NCBI RefSeq assembly: GCF_002023715.1
Contig: NZ_MAHX01000015.1
Location: 1-64,000 of the forward strand
Reading direction: 5' to 3'
Source: Elizabethkingia occulta
GTDB taxonomy: Bacteria > Bacteroidota > Bacteroidia > Flavobacteriales > Weeksellaceae
Length of the DNA: 64,000 nucleotides
Shown: positions 63,037-64,000 of the stretch, piece after piece
Layout of the letters: each line of letters starts with the position of its first letter
Numbering within the stretch: the stretch's first letter is position 1
Program-made: the position numbers and the translations under genes
Notes under the pieces: model-generated
Told to the model about the DNA's origin: nothing
The model's database searches: none
What the model saw: only the letters and a program-made list of their open reading frames with translations

Positions 63037-64000
63037 ATGGCTCTAGGTCAGAGAGGAATAAGTCTTCAACTTAAAATTTTTTCGGGGTTAATATTAGTGT
63101 CTCTGTTATGTGTTGCAGGGACAACTCTTATTTCTTATCTGGTGATTAGAAGAGTAGCGCAGGTACAGAATGAAACTTCCCTACAGAACAAATCTCTGGC
63201 GCTTACTACGGCATTGGATTATGCAATTGTCCATTCGCATGTTACGAAAGAGAATATTGCTGCTGAGCTTCGTTATAAACTGATGGAGATTTCGGATATC
63301 AATGGATTATTGGATATTATATTATACGACAGTAAAGGAAACTTTTTGGTTTCTAATAGAGATGCTTCGCTGATAAAACAGAAAAAAATACCCACCGAAG
63401 TGCTTAGTAAAATATTACGTAGCGAAGGTGGAGCACTGGATTTCAGGTTTTATGACGATAAAAGTAATGCTACAATTACATCTTCATACAGAATTCTTAG
63501 AGATGATCCGAGTCTGGAGTCAGAGCCTTTGGCAATTGCTTATTTTCCATCATATTATTTTAACAATCAATATGTAGATATATTCAATAAGCACCTTCAG
63601 TTTATTGTTTTAGTTAATGTATTTGCTGTGCTGTTAAGTATATTTATCAGCTGGAGAATTTCCAAAAATATTACCAAAACTATCACTTCTATTTCATCTA
63701 AGATAAGCGATGAAGGAAGAGACCTTAAGCCTATAAAGTATTCCAGTCGGGATGAGTTAAGTGTTTTGGTTAGAGCATATAACAGAATGATTTATCAGCT
63801 TCGGGAGCAGACACAGCTAAAGGCACAGGTTGAAAGAGAAAAGGCATGGCGGGAAATGGCCAAGCAGGTTGCTCATGAAGTGAAGAATCCTTTGACTCCT
63901 ATGAAATTGACTATTCAGAATTTCGAAAGAAAATTTGATCCTCAGGATCCTGAAATAGAAAATAAGGTACATAAGATGAGCAAGGTGGTTGTTGAGCAGA
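63037..64000 (+). CDS. NtrY-like sensor histidine kinase (partial)
   Basis: The start of a two-component sensor; the gene runs off the window after about 321 codons. The frame begins MALGQRGISLQLKIFSGLIL with a first membrane helix (about 12-38), followed by a periplasmic sensor part. A second helix at about 190-210 (FIVLVNVFAVLLSIFISW) leads to a HAMP-like segment, and then the histidine box EMAKQVAHEVKNPLTPMKLT near 280-299 with the phospho-acceptor His. That H box is typical of NtrY/nitrogen-type kinases. The ATP-binding domain lies outside the window. It follows ribE by 3 bp. Confidence 0.9.
   Translation, partial: MALGQRGISLQLKIFSGLILVSLLCVAGTTLISYLVIRRVAQVQNETSLQNKSLALTTALDYAIVHSHVTKENIAAELRYKLMEISDINGLLDIILYDSKGNFLVSNRDASLIKQKKIPTEVLSKILRSEGGALDFRFYDDKSNATITSSYRILRDDPSLESEPLAIAYFPSYYFNNQYVDIFNKHLQFIVLVNVFAVLLSIFISWRISKNITKTITSISSKISDEGRDLKPIKYSSRDELSVLVRAYNRMIYQLREQTQLKAQVEREKAWREMAKQVAHEVKNPLTPMKLTIQNFERKFDPQDPEIENKVHKMSKVVVEQ

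Overview
The window looks like a core-genome stretch of a Flavobacteriia chromosome, most likely of the Elizabethkingia/Chryseobacterium group (Weeksellaceae). The DNA is A/T-rich, starts are preceded by the Bacteroidetes -7 box TAnnTTTG instead of a Shine-Dalgarno, and many genes belong to Bacteroidetes-type families (DUF4252, DUF4407, DUF3667, CarboxypepD_reg-like, GlmU-like, IcmF). The genus is an inference. I see no insertion sequence, prophage, CRISPR array or tRNA gene.

Layout. 28-180: the 5S rRNA that ends an rRNA operon, with its terminator. 499-6713: a hexuronate island with eda-like aldolase and kdgK on the minus strand, uxuB-like SDR, uxuA and uxaC on the plus strand, and a LacI-type regulator. 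Together they turn glucuronate into pyruvate and glyceraldehyde-3-phosphate. A LacI-type palindrome lies between the two divergent arms. 6805-17150: secreted proteins, an ECF sigma/anti-sigma/DUF4252 cassette, a GlmU-like protein, BrnQ, L31 and a DUF2339/DUF3999 membrane pair. 17533-22086: an unusual MazG-AroA fusion, an SDR, trmB and a lipoprotein. 22129-30666: DUF4407, a degenerate HExxH protein, ruvC, a DUF3060 protein, PadR with three tandem paralogous membrane proteins, a 2H phosphoesterase and a serine hydrolase. 30832-38906: a PLP decarboxylase, fused B12 mutase IcmF, a MORN-like secreted protein and DUF3667.

39225-49901: housekeeping genes rplM-rpsI, rpsB, tsf, guaB, a GH20 hexosaminidase, an unknown kinase-like protein, accA and gltX. 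49984-57013: a more A/T-rich glycosyltransferase cluster, probably for LPS or another surface glycan. 57044-64000: rocD, accBC, rpmF-yceD, pdxA, ribE and the start of a NtrY-like histidine kinase cut by the window end.

The items most worth a second look are the MazG-AroA fusion, the repeat-derived RQAQGDN insertion inside icmF, the PadR/triple-paralogue locus, the lipoprotein that separates rpsB from tsf and has a paralogue elsewhere in the window, the zincin-like protein with a missing third ligand, the kinase-like orphan at 46.2-47.3 kb, and the overlapping divergent pdxA/ribE promoters. Several start codons were moved from the longest reading frame because a TAnnTTTG box or a signal peptide decides them.
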